Positions 25,046 through 34,921 of a stretch of DNA of 64,000 nucleotides are shown in pieces. Every line of letters begins with the position of its first letter. The first letter of the stretch is position 1. The stretch comes from Zantedeschia hybrid cultivar (Eukaryota > Streptophyta > Magnoliopsida > Alismatales > Araceae): contig JARZZO010000003.1 in the NCBI GenBank assembly GCA_030544215.1, positions 32,306,379-32,370,378 of the forward strand. The letters run 5' to 3'. The notes beneath the pieces were generated by a model. That model ran no database searches. It saw only the letters and a list, made by a program, of their open reading frames with translations, and was not told the origin of the DNA. The position numbers and the translations under genes are program-made.

Positions 25046-25068
25046 CGTAACTGCAAAAAATGGCCATA

Positions 25069-25098
25069 AGGGGAGGGGGGGGGGTGTGGGGGGGGGTA
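25069..25098 (+). repeat. G-rich tract
   Basis: Runs of 4, 10, 9 and similar numbers of G within about 30 bp, able in principle to form a G-quadruplex. Just inside the CACTA left arm. Confidence 0.7.
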
Positions 25099-25099
25099 T

Positions 25100-26603
25100 G
25101 GTATTAAGCTTGGGTCATAAAAGAAGAGGAAATTGAAAATTAGCCATCCCTTTCATGGTTTGGACAAGAACATAATAGTCACAGTATTTGCAATTGCTTA
25201 GTACACCTAGACATTAACAAAGATGGACAATTTTAGAACAGAAAGGTCTTCTTTAATATCTGATGTCATGCAATGTTATTTCTTGCTTCAGTCGTTCAAT
25301 ATTATTTTTGGTCCATTTTTGTTTTTTCTACGCATTTGTAGTGGAACAAAGGTTCATATACATCAGGAGGAAGAAACAGTCCTATTCTGCTGATTCTCTT
25401 CTGACTCCCTCTTCCTTCCATGTAGGGGTGTCAACGGATCGGATCCGGGTCGGATCAAGGAAGATCCGAAGGAAGTTCCAAAACATAAGATCTGGATCCG
25501 GATCTGACCCTATTTCATGAGACATTATCGGATTCCATTTCGGATCTGGTCCAATTCTCATAAACAAATTTCGAATATGATCTGAATTCTCACATATGAA
25601 ATTTGTTCTAACTACTAAATGGATATGGATCTGGATCTAATTTGGGTTTTCGGATCTATCTATTTACACCAACTTACCAAACAATAATTTTAGCTATTTA
25701 CACGTGTAAATCTTCCCCCCCTTCTCCCACTGTTTTTTCCTTCCCGTGATGATGTAGATCAGTAGAGTAAGGCTAGCCTATGCCTAATCAATCCCCCTTA
25801 GTTTTTCCTTCATCTTCACCTATTTCATCATAGGCAACTACCCCAAGTGAGGCCATGAATAATTTGCCAGGGGATCAAGAGATAAAGTAGAGGACACTGA
25901 CTAGCCTTCTTTCTTCTCCCAACTAGAGATCTCCAGTGCTAGATGGCACAACCAGGAGATCATCACCAATGGCAGATGAGATAGCAAGGAGATCACCTTT
26001 GGCAGATGATACAGCCAGGAAAAATCATGTTTGCTTCAGGGTCCTCTCCAGAATATACTGTCTTCACCTTACAGAACCAGTAGATAACAAAGTAGAGATT
26101 CCAGCACCAGCAACAGGTAACTGAAGCAACTCAGTGGTTCCTTCACAACTAAGTTCTGGTCTCTTCAAACATAGTTTTTTGATGTGCATGTGCATATCAA
26201 AGTCATCCAAACAAGCATTAAACAAGATGCTGAAGATGTAGGAGGTAGCACAAGTGTGCTCAACATTTTATCACATTTGGCCAACATGTTTCGAAGGCCA
26301 CCACCACCAGTACCACAAACACAAATACTTTGTAACAAGGGAAACACCACAAGGATTCTTCGGTATTTATTAAGTGCTCTTCCCATGCAAAATCATAGGA
26401 ACCCACTTGCCAGAGATGGTGAATTGAGGAAGCCAAGCACATTTGGCTGCTGAAACAAATAATATGTACATAAAATATAATTTTTACTGATAGGAAGACA
26501 TCCCTTTTTTGTGGGCACTTACAAGATCAATTTGACATTTGAACTTAACTATAATGAATGTAAGATTCATTGGCACTTTCATTCATGATGACAAATCAAC
26601 TTG
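25100..26603. other. Noncoding interior of the CACTA element, left half
   Basis: No supported gene. At 25,424-25,560 there is a stretch rich in GGATCCGG/GATCCG words beginning TAGGGGTGTCAACGG, which resembles the end of hAT-type nonautonomous elements, but no matching second end was found. Frames at 26,165-26,453 have no recognisable domain. Confidence 0.4.
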
Positions 26604-26687
26604 CTCAGTCAAAAACTCATCGGTACCTTGCTTTGATTCAGCAGATAGTGACTTTATGGCAACATGTGTTCCATCTTTTAAAATTCC
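26604..26687 (-). pseudogene. Captured receptor-like kinase exon (28 codons) with its splice acceptor
   Basis: On the minus strand a pyrimidine-rich run ending TGTACTTGCAG leads straight into an open 84-nt block reading GILKDGTHVAIK...SAESKQGTDEFLTE. This is the glycine-loop-to-VAIK segment of plant receptor-like cytoplasmic kinases, with the ATP-binding lysine in VAIK. Similarity ends after FLTE, where such genes often have an exon boundary. The intron remnant shows genomic DNA was captured rather than cDNA. No other kinase domain was seen nearby, so it cannot encode a kinase. Confidence 0.75.
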
Positions 26688-26739
26688 CTGCAAGTACAAC
26701 AGCAGAATAAGCTTGGGAGCTGCTATTTGGGGTCCTGGA

Positions 26740-27415
26740 AAGTTGAGAGTAAAAAGTAAGAAAGCAAGACACCAACTATATGACTTGCATAAGAAGCCCA
26801 TCGAGAATCACCATAAAGAGCTTGCCATATTTGCTTGATATTTAAACAAAGTTGAATTTTATAAAGACTTCTAACACTCAAACCTCCTTCACAGAAAGGC
26901 TTGCAAATAGAAGACCAATAAAGCCAATGTCTTCGGTGAACATCATCCAGGCCTTGCCAAAAGAACTTAGCACAAAGTATCTCAATATTTTTCACTATAT
27001 ACGAAGAAATAGATGCAGCACAACAGTATAAATTGGAACAACATTGAGAATTCATTTAATGAGTGTCAAACGACCAGCTTGAGACAGAAATTTAGCTTGC
27101 CATCCTTCCAGTCTGTTAGTCACCTTTCCGGTAGAAACTTAAAATGAGATACCTATGTATGTCTTTAAACAAAGGAACACCAAGATATTTAATGACCCCT
27201 GTTCTGCGCTGAAAACTAGTAATAGCCATAATCCTATTAATGGACCTTTGTGAAATATTCTTAGAAGTGATAAAGTAACTTTTGCTAGCATTAACTCGCT
27301 GCCCAGACGAAATCTCATATATGTTTAAAAACCTTAGTAGGTTTCTAACAGAGGAAAGCCCTCCATTCATAGATATACAAATAAGAAAGACTACCATTAC
27401 TTTGTAATTACTCAT
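26740..27415 (-). pseudogene. LINE (non-LTR retrotransposon) fragment: end of RT and zf-RVT
   Basis: Two open stretches on the minus strand. The first (27,415-27,116) reads RNLLRFLNIYEISSGQRVNASKSYF and GVIKYLGVPLF, the region after the RT catalytic core of plant LINEs. The second (27,055-26,750) reads IEILCAKFFWQG...HRRHWLYWSSICKPFCEGGLSVRSL, the zf-RVT region. The FADD catalytic box lies upstream and is not present. The fragment abuts the kinase exon, so the cargo is a mosaic. Confidence 0.8.
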
Positions 27416-27856
27416 CCAACAGCCTGTATTCTAGCCTTCCCCTGATCATCTCATCACTCTTTTCCTCTAGAAATTTTGAATTTTCAGAAATACATGGCAC
27501 AGGAGGAGCAGATGATCACAGCTCTGAGGAAGACAAGAAATTAACATACGTTCAGGCATAAAGAATGTGAGAACAGAATGTTCAAAATAAAGGCCACAAG
27601 GCAGGGGAGGGTAATGCCAAGCGTCGTAATGATGCATATTTAGGCAAAGAATGGTCGTAATGCAGCAAAAAGATAATGGTGAATTGTCATGAGCTCTTCT
27701 CTAGTTCAGAGAACTGTACTATGAATTGTCCTTGCTCAACTACATTTCTGTAAAAAAAAGAGGTCCTAATTTTGAAGGACGTCTTAGAGAATGAAAGAAA
27801 GGAAACCCATCATATAGGCTTTAGCTTACGGCAAAATTGCAAGTGACACAGGAGAT
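27416..27856. other. CACTA interior just left of element B, no gene seen
   Basis: No open frame of note. Ends with the GAGAT target site of element B at 27,852-27,856. Confidence 0.5.
27852..27856. repeat. Target-site duplication GAGAT of element B (partner 42,454-42,458)
   Basis: Perfect 5-bp repeat directly outside both LTRs. Confidence 0.95.
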
Positions 27857-29178
27857 TGTAGACACGCTAATTTTGACGTCATTTTGAGTAAATTTCATAT
27901 CATATAATAATGCCTCAGAATGGTCTGATAATTAATCATTGATTAATTTTTATTAATATTTTTGAGTGTCGGGTTTAACAGACATGTTTAAGTTAATCAA
28001 TTGAATTGATTTTAGCTCAAATTTCAGTTAAAATATGAAGAATCCTAAAAGGCGTCTACCCATGTGGACGCGATTTAAAGTTTATTCCTATTTTAACGTT
28101 TAAATTTGAATTTTAATTAATTGATTTATTAGCTAAAAGGCGTCTGTGAGTGTCGACGCGTTTTAGGTTTCCTAAGCTGTTTTAACTTCTCTTCCGGATG
28201 TTTATCCTTATCTTAATTAGAGTAAAAGACGTCTACACAAGTAGACGCGTTTTAACTAATAAAGATAAAGATAAGTTTTCCCGGATATTTATCCTTATCT
28301 TAATTTAATCTGAAAGGCATCAGCCAAGGTGGACGCGTTTTAGATAATTACAGATAAAGATGAATTAATCAGTAATTATCTGTCGATTAAAGTAGATAAA
28401 TTCTAGATTTTTCTATGTTAATCGCGAACGCAGAAAATGCCTATAAATACCTTGCCTATCAAGGAGTTAAAAAAAAAGAGAGAGAGAATTATTGAGCCTC
28501 AGCGTTATAGCGATTTGGAGATCGAAGCAACCACGCCGGAGCGCTGCCATTTCTAGAAGTCGGCTTCCTTCTTCAAGATCTTCATTCTTCAAAGCTTCAA
28601 CCAACTGGACTGGGCATAAGTTTTTCATATCTGAATTTCATCTTCATTTATTAGTTTCATTCTCTCATATTCACTTCATGCAACACACACCACGTCATTA
28701 ATTTTCCAAAACCCATCTGTTCTAAAGGGGTTTCAAAGCCATCTAAAACAAGTGAGTTGCTGTTTAAACATGTTTCTAATCATAGTTAGCTTTGATATTA
28801 TTTCTATTTAGATTCTCATCACTATTTCTTCTTTATTTTTCTGTCTCTCTGTCTGCTGCATCCAACAACTGAATAACAAGAAATCAAAAAGAGGGAAATC
28901 AAGCAAAAGCCAGGAGAACTTCTGGACGATCCTCAACATTCAACAGCAAGAACGAAAGAACAAAGAGGCTCTCTTTCTTCAGCCGGCTGAAGGAGGGGAA
29001 CCAAGGATTCATTCTTCCGCGTTTAAACAGGTAGGCGATCAAAACTCTTTTGAAGCTTTTTAGTTAAAAGTTTCTGGCGATCACAGCACCTTAGTTGCAT
29101 TTTTTTTAATAGGTTAATTTACCCTAAACAACCTAGTTTTTCACATTAATCACACGAGCAAATTTTCAGCACCTACAG
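27857..29178 (+). repeat. 5' LTR of element B
   Basis: TGTAGACACGC...TTTCAGCACCTACA. It contains four dyads with arms GCGTC/GACGC at 28,052-28,071, 28,140-28,159, 28,228-28,248 and 28,317-28,335 (the last has GCATC here, GCGTC in the 3' LTR). A TATA box, CCTATAAATACC, at about 28,439-28,450 puts the transcription start near 28,475. Close to the 3' end, GGCGATCA occurs twice and repeats the core of the primer-binding site that follows. Confidence 0.97.
28439..28450 (+). promoter_or_regulatory. TATA box of the element B LTR
   Basis: CCTATAAATACC, present in the same context in both LTRs and (as CTATAAATACC) in element A. The U3 region with the GCGTC/GACGC dyads lies upstream. Confidence 0.75.
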
Positions 29179-29185
29179 CTCTTTT

Positions 29186-29203
29186 GGCGATCACGGTGGG
29201 ACT
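29186..29203 (+). promoter_or_regulatory. Primer-binding site of element B
   Basis: TGGCGATCACGGTGGGAC, seven bases after the LTR. The TTTTGGCGA start resembles primer-binding sites of Tat/Ogre elements. tRNA not assigned. Confidence 0.75.
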
Positions 29204-30316
29204 TGGTCTCGCCGTCTTTTAATTTCTTTTGTTCTTGCTATTATCATACCGGGCACCCACGGTGCACCACTTGTGTCTTTCGACACGTCCTCACCGATTG
29301 GTGAGTGTTTAGTTTAAGTAATTTCCCTCGTGCACCACGTGCACACCCCAGTGGCAAGATCTTGCCTCCCCTTGATTAGTTTAAAAAGCTGTTTTTGGTG
29401 ATAAAATGTTGTGTGATTGTGTGATTTCTTAGTTGTTTAGATAGTAAACCATCCTGTTTAAAATCTGAAACTAAAAATCTTTGCATGAGTCGATTATTTA
29501 CTGCATTTTACCCTGTTTAAGGAGGATTCGACCCAGAAAATCCTTCTGGAAATCTGTTTCTGCGAACTGAAAAGCGTCCAGTAACAGCGACGCGTTTCAA
29601 AACTGCGTCCAGGTAACCTGACGCGGTTTAGCCTCCAGATTATATCTGTCGTTTACATCTGTTTCTGTGAAATAATTAACTTCTGTGTTGATAGCGTCGA
29701 CCATCATCGACGCGATTCAGACAGTTTTTAGTTATTTTCCAGGTTTTCTCTGCTGTTTGCATCTGTTCTCTGCGAAAGAATTAAGTTCTGTTCTGAATAG
29801 CGTCGACTATCATCGACGCGATTAAGACAGTTTCTTAATTATCTTTCAGTTTCCAGATTTCTATGTTCAGTGCTAGCTACCCATTACTCTATTAAGCATT
29901 AGAGGCCATCCAGGTCGCAGGGCATACGCATTGAGGCTAAAACCCTCCTTTTCTTAGGAACACATTACTCGACGTTAGCAACTCTCTCTGATTGGGTTGG
30001 TCCCTTGATCAGACTAGAGAAGTTGACGTTGAGACCTCCATAAGTCCCCAAAATCAAGGTATTCCTCCTTGATCATCGGGCTGGTTGTACCAATTGAAGT
30101 CCCGGCTAGATTCCGAGAGCGTTGTGAGAGAAAAACCTTAGAGAATAACGGTGGAAATCAAACTGAAACTAGGATCCTTCCCTGAGCGAAATTGTGGTTT
30201 AATCCAATTCAAATAACTCAACAAGGAATCCTGAAATCAAGTTAAGCATCCACTTGTTTGATTAATCTCTGCACAACTTGTTTGATTAATTTTCTGAAAA
30301 GGGGGAATCTAATATC
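29204..30316 (+). other. Leader of element B with hairpin modules
   Basis: About 1.1 kb between primer-binding site and gag. Hairpins: GCGTC/GACGC at 29,574-29,592 and 29,605-29,624, and two strong seven-base-pair stems GCGTCGA-6 nt-TCGACGC at 29,694-29,713 and 29,800-29,819. Probably RNA packaging or translation control (inference). Confidence 0.75.
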
Positions 30317-32362
30317 ATGCTGCTGCGATCAGGCAGAGATTTGAGTATGGCCCAAGACGCCATTATCAACTACGAGGGAGATGCTAATGCCCCTCGCAAT
30401 TCTGATTTCAACTACGAGAACGGGAGAGATGCTGATGCCTCTCGTAATTCTGTCCCCATTCCAGTTCGACATGACGGGAATGTCCGAACTCCTCTTTTTA
30501 ATCCGCACGATCAATATCATGATCTTCCTCCGCATGAATATGCGATTCCTAATCCTGACCTTGAGGGAGACATGAATCAGTATGATCCCCCATCCTCCGA
30601 TCCTATGGATGTTGTCAATGCTCTGGGAGTTCTTGCCTCCCGACTGGACCCTCAGCAGTTCGAGGTGATCCAGTCTATTTTGAAGGGGAAGGCACCCATG
30701 CAGCCTGCTGAGCCGAACCCTGTGGCCCCCCCCGTTGTTCCTCAACAACCTCCTCCTCCTCCTTATATCCAACCGGCCATGGAAGGCCTTCATCTTACTT
30801 CTCGGCCAACTGGGCCACAACTTTCGTCATCCAGGCAACCGGCTAGACCGCAGACGCCCATTTATCAAAATGCCCTCGGGCATGGCGGAAGCTCTGCCGG
30901 ACCTCATCCTTATTATCCTCCTTGTCCAACGTACTCTAGGCAGCAGGCCTATCAAGTACTTCCTCCTCCTCCTCCTCCCCAGACAGATTTGACCACGCAG
31001 ACGTTGCTGGCCAAGATGGAGCGCATGGATGAACAGTTCAACAATCTCCAGAAAATGATGGGGGTTAAAGCTGTGCCAGAAATTAACTTACCGAGCCTGC
31101 CAGTATTCCATCTGCCACCCTCTGAAATGCCAGTATATCGAAAGTATAACGGTACTGGTAACCCCTTCACGCACCTGAAGGAGTTCATGTACGAATCCTC
31201 TTTCTGGCAGAATGATAAGAGGTCATTGGCTTTCTTGTTCAGGAGATCCCTAGAGGGACCAGCCCTCGAGTGGTTCTTTTCTTTGGAACCCTCAGAAGTA
31301 GAGGATTACGGTATCGTTTCACGCAAATTTATCCAACGATACCAGGACAGAGTTGCACCCTCCTTGTCTATCACGGATCTTATTGCAGAAAAGATGAAAC
31401 CGGACGAGGAGTTTGTCAGTTTTGCTGACAGGTGGCGGGGCCTGGCTGAAAAAGTGAAAGATCACTTGTCCGAATCCGAACAAGTGAAAATGTTGATTTC
31501 CAACGCCACGCCCCAGTTCAAGCTAGTCCTCTCCTTGAACAACTTGACGAACATGGCAGAGCTCTATGAAAGGGCACGGTACTGCCAGAATGCTTTCAAG
31601 GACGCTACGTTCTCTAGCGTCTTTGATCCTCACAGACCTAACAGGCCTCCACCTCGGAAGCCTGCAGTGCCAAATTCTCCTAGCTCAGGTCCAACTACTG
31701 AGGGCACGCTCTCTCACGAGCAGGTCAGTACCATGAACAATAATTCGCCCCAATTTGTGAGGAATCAGCAGTACCAGAGGCCACCACAGCCGAGTCAACA
31801 GGGGTACAGGCAACAGCAGAACCCCCATTACCAACAGCAGTACCAGCGGCCCCAGCAGCCGAGTCAGCAACAGCTACAGCAAAAGCCGCAACGGCAACAG
31901 CAGTATCAGCAGCCACATCAGCAGCAACAGCAACAGCCACAGTACCAGCCGCGTGCACCGCCGGCGTATCACAATGTCCCTCCTCCTGGTGGCTACAACC
32001 AACAAAGGAGACCTCCAGGCCCGAAAAGGGCAGAGTACCCGGCCCTCCCAGAATCCTTGGCAGATATCTTCAGCGCTTTAATGGCAGCCAATGCCTTAGC
32101 TTTGCCGAGAGAGAAGGCCGTCTGGCCTCAAAATGCCGATACATCTAGGTATTGCTACTTCCACAGACAACCTGGGCATACCATTGACACCTGCTTCCAA
32201 TTCAGAGATTATATCCATGATCTCAATGAGCAGGGCGGCATAGACTGGGAGGAAATGAAGAAGTACATAACAGCCCTGAAGGCGAGGAGACCGCAGCAGC
32301 AGCAGCAGCAAGCAAGACCACCGGCACAGGTAGTAGCACCACCCAACATGGGCATAGTTTAG
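30317..32362 (+). CDS. Element B Gag polyprotein (681 aa)
   Basis: Capsid and nucleocapsid precursor of the retrotransposon; forms the cytoplasmic particle and binds its RNA. The start MLLRSGRDLSMAQDAI matches element A. Residues 1-120 are acidic and low in structure. The retrotransposon gag domain spans about 270-400 (YNGTGNPFTHLKEF, WFFSLEPSEVEDYG, FADRWRGLAEKV). Residues 490-560 are rich in Gln and Pro from CAG/CAA repeats. A zinc knuckle follows at C613, H616, H621, C626. The ORF ends at TAG 32,360-32,362, in a Q/P-rich linker; element A has CAG at that place and stays open into protease. The frame continues after the TAG without a shift, so the stop is either a mutation or a leaky gag-pro boundary. 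Confidence 0.93.
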   Translation: MLLRSGRDLSMAQDAIINYEGDANAPRNSDFNYENGRDADASRNSVPIPVRHDGNVRTPLFNPHDQYHDLPPHEYAIPNPDLEGDMNQYDPPSSDPMDVVNALGVLASRLDPQQFEVIQSILKGKAPMQPAEPNPVAPPVVPQQPPPPPYIQPAMEGLHLTSRPTGPQLSSSRQPARPQTPIYQNALGHGGSSAGPHPYYPPCPTYSRQQAYQVLPPPPPPQTDLTTQTLLAKMERMDEQFNNLQKMMGVKAVPEINLPSLPVFHLPPSEMPVYRKYNGTGNPFTHLKEFMYESSFWQNDKRSLAFLFRRSLEGPALEWFFSLEPSEVEDYGIVSRKFIQRYQDRVAPSLSITDLIAEKMKPDEEFVSFADRWRGLAEKVKDHLSESEQVKMLISNATPQFKLVLSLNNLTNMAELYERARYCQNAFKDATFSSVFDPHRPNRPPPRKPAVPNSPSSGPTTEGTLSHEQVSTMNNNSPQFVRNQQYQRPPQPSQQGYRQQQNPHYQQQYQRPQQPSQQQLQQKPQRQQQYQQPHQQQQQQPQYQPRAPPAYHNVPPPGGYNQQRRPPGPKRAEYPALPESLADIFSALMAANALALPREKAVWPQNADTSRYCYFHRQPGHTIDTCFQFRDYIHDLNEQGGIDWEEMKKYITALKARRPQQQQQQARPPAQVVAPPNMGIV

Positions 32363-32479
32363 AATCCACTCCCGGAGCATCAGAACCAAAACCAGGTTGC
32401 TCCCATCCTGACGAACAGCCAGTCTGAGGCTGGTCGTGGGCAGCAGTGGAGAGTAGAGGACTCTTCCTCTCTTTGTTCA

Positions 32480-34921
32480 ATGGGTCACGTTCAAAGTACC
32501 GCAGAGCGACCACCACGCCGCACCATCCACATACCAAGGCCACAACCTGTTACCATTACCCCCATACCCACACCTACATACCACTCGCCCACACCCAATA
32601 ACCCATTACCACTACCCGCCTTCCTTAGACCCATTACGCCCCGCACCACTACGCCTCCATCATATAACCCCCCGCAAACCAATAACGCACCCCTCCTACC
32701 ATCTAAGTCATTATTACGCGTACCATTTCCTACTTCACCCGCTACCACTACCGCCTATCCAGATATGCCTTTACCATCTAGACCGCTATTACGCGTACCA
32801 TTCCCCACTTCACCAACCACTTACCCATCCACTATCCAACCCTCTAGGCCTTTAATCCGCACCACGCCATCACCTCCTAACCCTACGCCATCACCTACCT
32901 ACCAACCCTCTACGCCATCCGCACCGTCCAACCCTGCGGTACTTAAAGTGTCACCCGGATCCTCCACAGTTGAGGAACACGCGCTCCGGAGCGGAAGGAT
33001 TTTCAACAAGGTCTTTCCTCAGTCCACAGTCAGAGACGGCCCATCACAGCCGACTGAGGAAGCCCATAATGAAGAGAGTGCACCAGGCACTCAATATGAC
33101 TTGTTGAAACACCTGGATCGGACACCGGCACGGATCACTATACTCGAACTGATCAAAAGATCTAAGAGTCACCAAGAAGCTTTGATGGAATATCTGCAGA
33201 AGGTGATGGTCAATGAAGACGTGCCGGTAGAGAAGATTGCAGCACTACTAGTTCCTCAGGGGGATCAGCCCTCTATAACATTCCATACATCGGAACTAGC
33301 ACCGCCAGCAGCCAGAAGCATGGCTCTGAGTATCACGGTTAACATCTGTAAGAAGGCCGTGGATGCATGCCTGGTCGACACAGGGGCTTCGATCAATGTT
33401 CTACCTCCGAAGACCCTGGAGCTGTGCGGTGTGCCCAAAGAGAAATGGCTGCCCAGCCCCATATCAGTAACAGCATATGACAATTCTACCCGTTCTCCTC
33501 TGGGAATGGTTTATTTAAAGGTGGAGCTGGGCCCCGTAAGTCATGCGGAGGTTGAATTTCACATCTTGGAAATCGACCCTTCCATAAATGCCATTTTAGG
33601 TCGTCCTTATATTAAAACTCTTGAGGCGATTCCTTCTACGAATCATCAATGCCTCAAATTCCCTTACAAAGGACGAATAATTAAAGTAACGAGCATGCCG
33701 ATCCTTGCTGCTGCTCATTCATTGAACATTAAATCTGCTGTTTTACCTGGCCGACAACCTTTTCTGTCGGTATTACAGGTCTACCGTCCAGTGGCTGATC
33801 CTCTGAAAGCCGCCACTATTTCTCCATATCCATTAGATGCTATCAAAAGGGGGAAGTGCATGAGTACCCCAGGATGGAGGATCATGATGAAGAACGGCTA
33901 CAAGCCTGGGAAAGGTCTGGGCACTCAGTTGCAAGGCAGGACCACTCCTGTCAGAAATCATCGAGCAACACCTGGAAGTGGTCTGGGCTATAGGCCAATA
34001 AAACTGAAGCAAGATCCGGTTCAGAAAGCAGAGATCAAAGAAGGCCCGAAAATCTGGGAGGCAATGTCTACACCACCTAAAGAAGGCCGAGATCCCTTAA
34101 CATGGACCCTGTGTACGCACTTTGTAAAAGGGCCCATACTCAGCTATGATAATACGGTAGTCATTACTTCCTGTTTTGACTTCCATGATATATATGGGAG
34201 GGACTTGGCCAGACATTGCTCTGAATTACTTACGTACCAATCCTTGGAGGCTCTGCGGCCTATGAAAAGGAGGAGATTTGATGACCCTGAATGTGAATGG
34301 TACAGGTGGTTCGATCTGAGGGACCTGTATATTGCACTGAACAGACTATTTCTGGATCCTGCAGAACCTAAGTGGCCCCCGCAGATTGATGAATTAATTG
34401 AAAGCCCTGGTACCATATTTGACAAGCGGATACTGCTATATGAAGAAACCGATGAAGGGGAGCCAGATGACCCCTATGAAGCTGGTTATACAACAGATCT
34501 GCTCTGGAGGGGGACATATCCTTCACATGTCTTCATGCTCCATACTCTTTTTCGCACATTGCTTTTGACCCCGACTTGGTCGCGGGTCATAATTGAAGAT
34601 ATTCCACGGGCTCCGCCCGTCATGATTACTCTGTCCCCTCGGGACATTATACCACAACCTCCTCTCGATCTAGAGAGGTTGTATGATCTGATCGGGGACA
34701 TATTACTATATGATCCCCCTAATCCTCTGGCCTTGGTGCCACTTCTTCCGTCTGATTCTCCTCCCATTTTTATTCATTCTTGCTTTATGTTTAATTCTTT
34801 CATTTTCCAAAAAAAAACGCCAATTTGGCAACAAATTCTTCCCAAATCCTCATTGAGGAAACATCTTACTTGTCCGATTGCACCCCGCCGCGCGGGACCT
34901 TCGGTCAAAATTCTCTTCTAG
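32480..34921 (+). CDS. Element B protease and G-patch segment (frame continues gag)
   Basis: An 813-codon open stretch in the gag frame; the true reading probably continues from 32,363, and the ATG at 32,480 is just the first Met. Residues 1-160 are a Pro/Thr/Ser-rich linker with LLRVPFPTSP twice. The aspartic protease motif VDTGASINVL has its catalytic Asp at residue 300. A G-patch-like segment follows at about 465-515 (NGYKPGKGLGTQLQG, GSGLGY). The rest is an acidic, structure-poor linker toward RT. The frame runs off into unrelated residues after an A9 run near 34,809-34,817; element A has A10 and continues into RT. Confidence 0.85.
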   Translation: MGHVQSTAERPPRRTIHIPRPQPVTITPIPTPTYHSPTPNNPLPLPAFLRPITPRTTTPPSYNPPQTNNAPLLPSKSLLRVPFPTSPATTTAYPDMPLPSRPLLRVPFPTSPTTYPSTIQPSRPLIRTTPSPPNPTPSPTYQPSTPSAPSNPAVLKVSPGSSTVEEHALRSGRIFNKVFPQSTVRDGPSQPTEEAHNEESAPGTQYDLLKHLDRTPARITILELIKRSKSHQEALMEYLQKVMVNEDVPVEKIAALLVPQGDQPSITFHTSELAPPAARSMALSITVNICKKAVDACLVDTGASINVLPPKTLELCGVPKEKWLPSPISVTAYDNSTRSPLGMVYLKVELGPVSHAEVEFHILEIDPSINAILGRPYIKTLEAIPSTNHQCLKFPYKGRIIKVTSMPILAAAHSLNIKSAVLPGRQPFLSVLQVYRPVADPLKAATISPYPLDAIKRGKCMSTPGWRIMMKNGYKPGKGLGTQLQGRTTPVRNHRATPGSGLGYRPIKLKQDPVQKAEIKEGPKIWEAMSTPPKEGRDPLTWTLCTHFVKGPILSYDNTVVITSCFDFHDIYGRDLARHCSELLTYQSLEALRPMKRRRFDDPECEWYRWFDLRDLYIALNRLFLDPAEPKWPPQIDELIESPGTIFDKRILLYEETDEGEPDDPYEAGYTTDLLWRGTYPSHVFMLHTLFRTLLLTPTWSRVIIEDIPRAPPVMITLSPRDIIPQPPLDLERLYDLIGDILLYDPPNPLALVPLLPSDSPPIFIHSCFMFNSFIFQKKTPIWQQILPKSSLRKHLTCPIAPRRAGPSVKILF

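Noticed and set aside
25424..25560. hAT-like nonautonomous element beginning TAGGGGTGTCAACGG
   Set aside because: No matching inverted end or 8-bp TSD found; kept only as a remark.
29031..30316. A leader intron in element B (CAG|GTAGGC donor near 29,031)
   Set aside because: No convincing acceptor before gag, and the primer-binding site would lie inside it; cannot be supported without transcripts.
32491..32748. Antisense open frames across the protease linker, and similar ones throughout elements A and B
   Set aside because: Gly/Val-rich mirror of the Pro/Thr linker; not conserved as coding.
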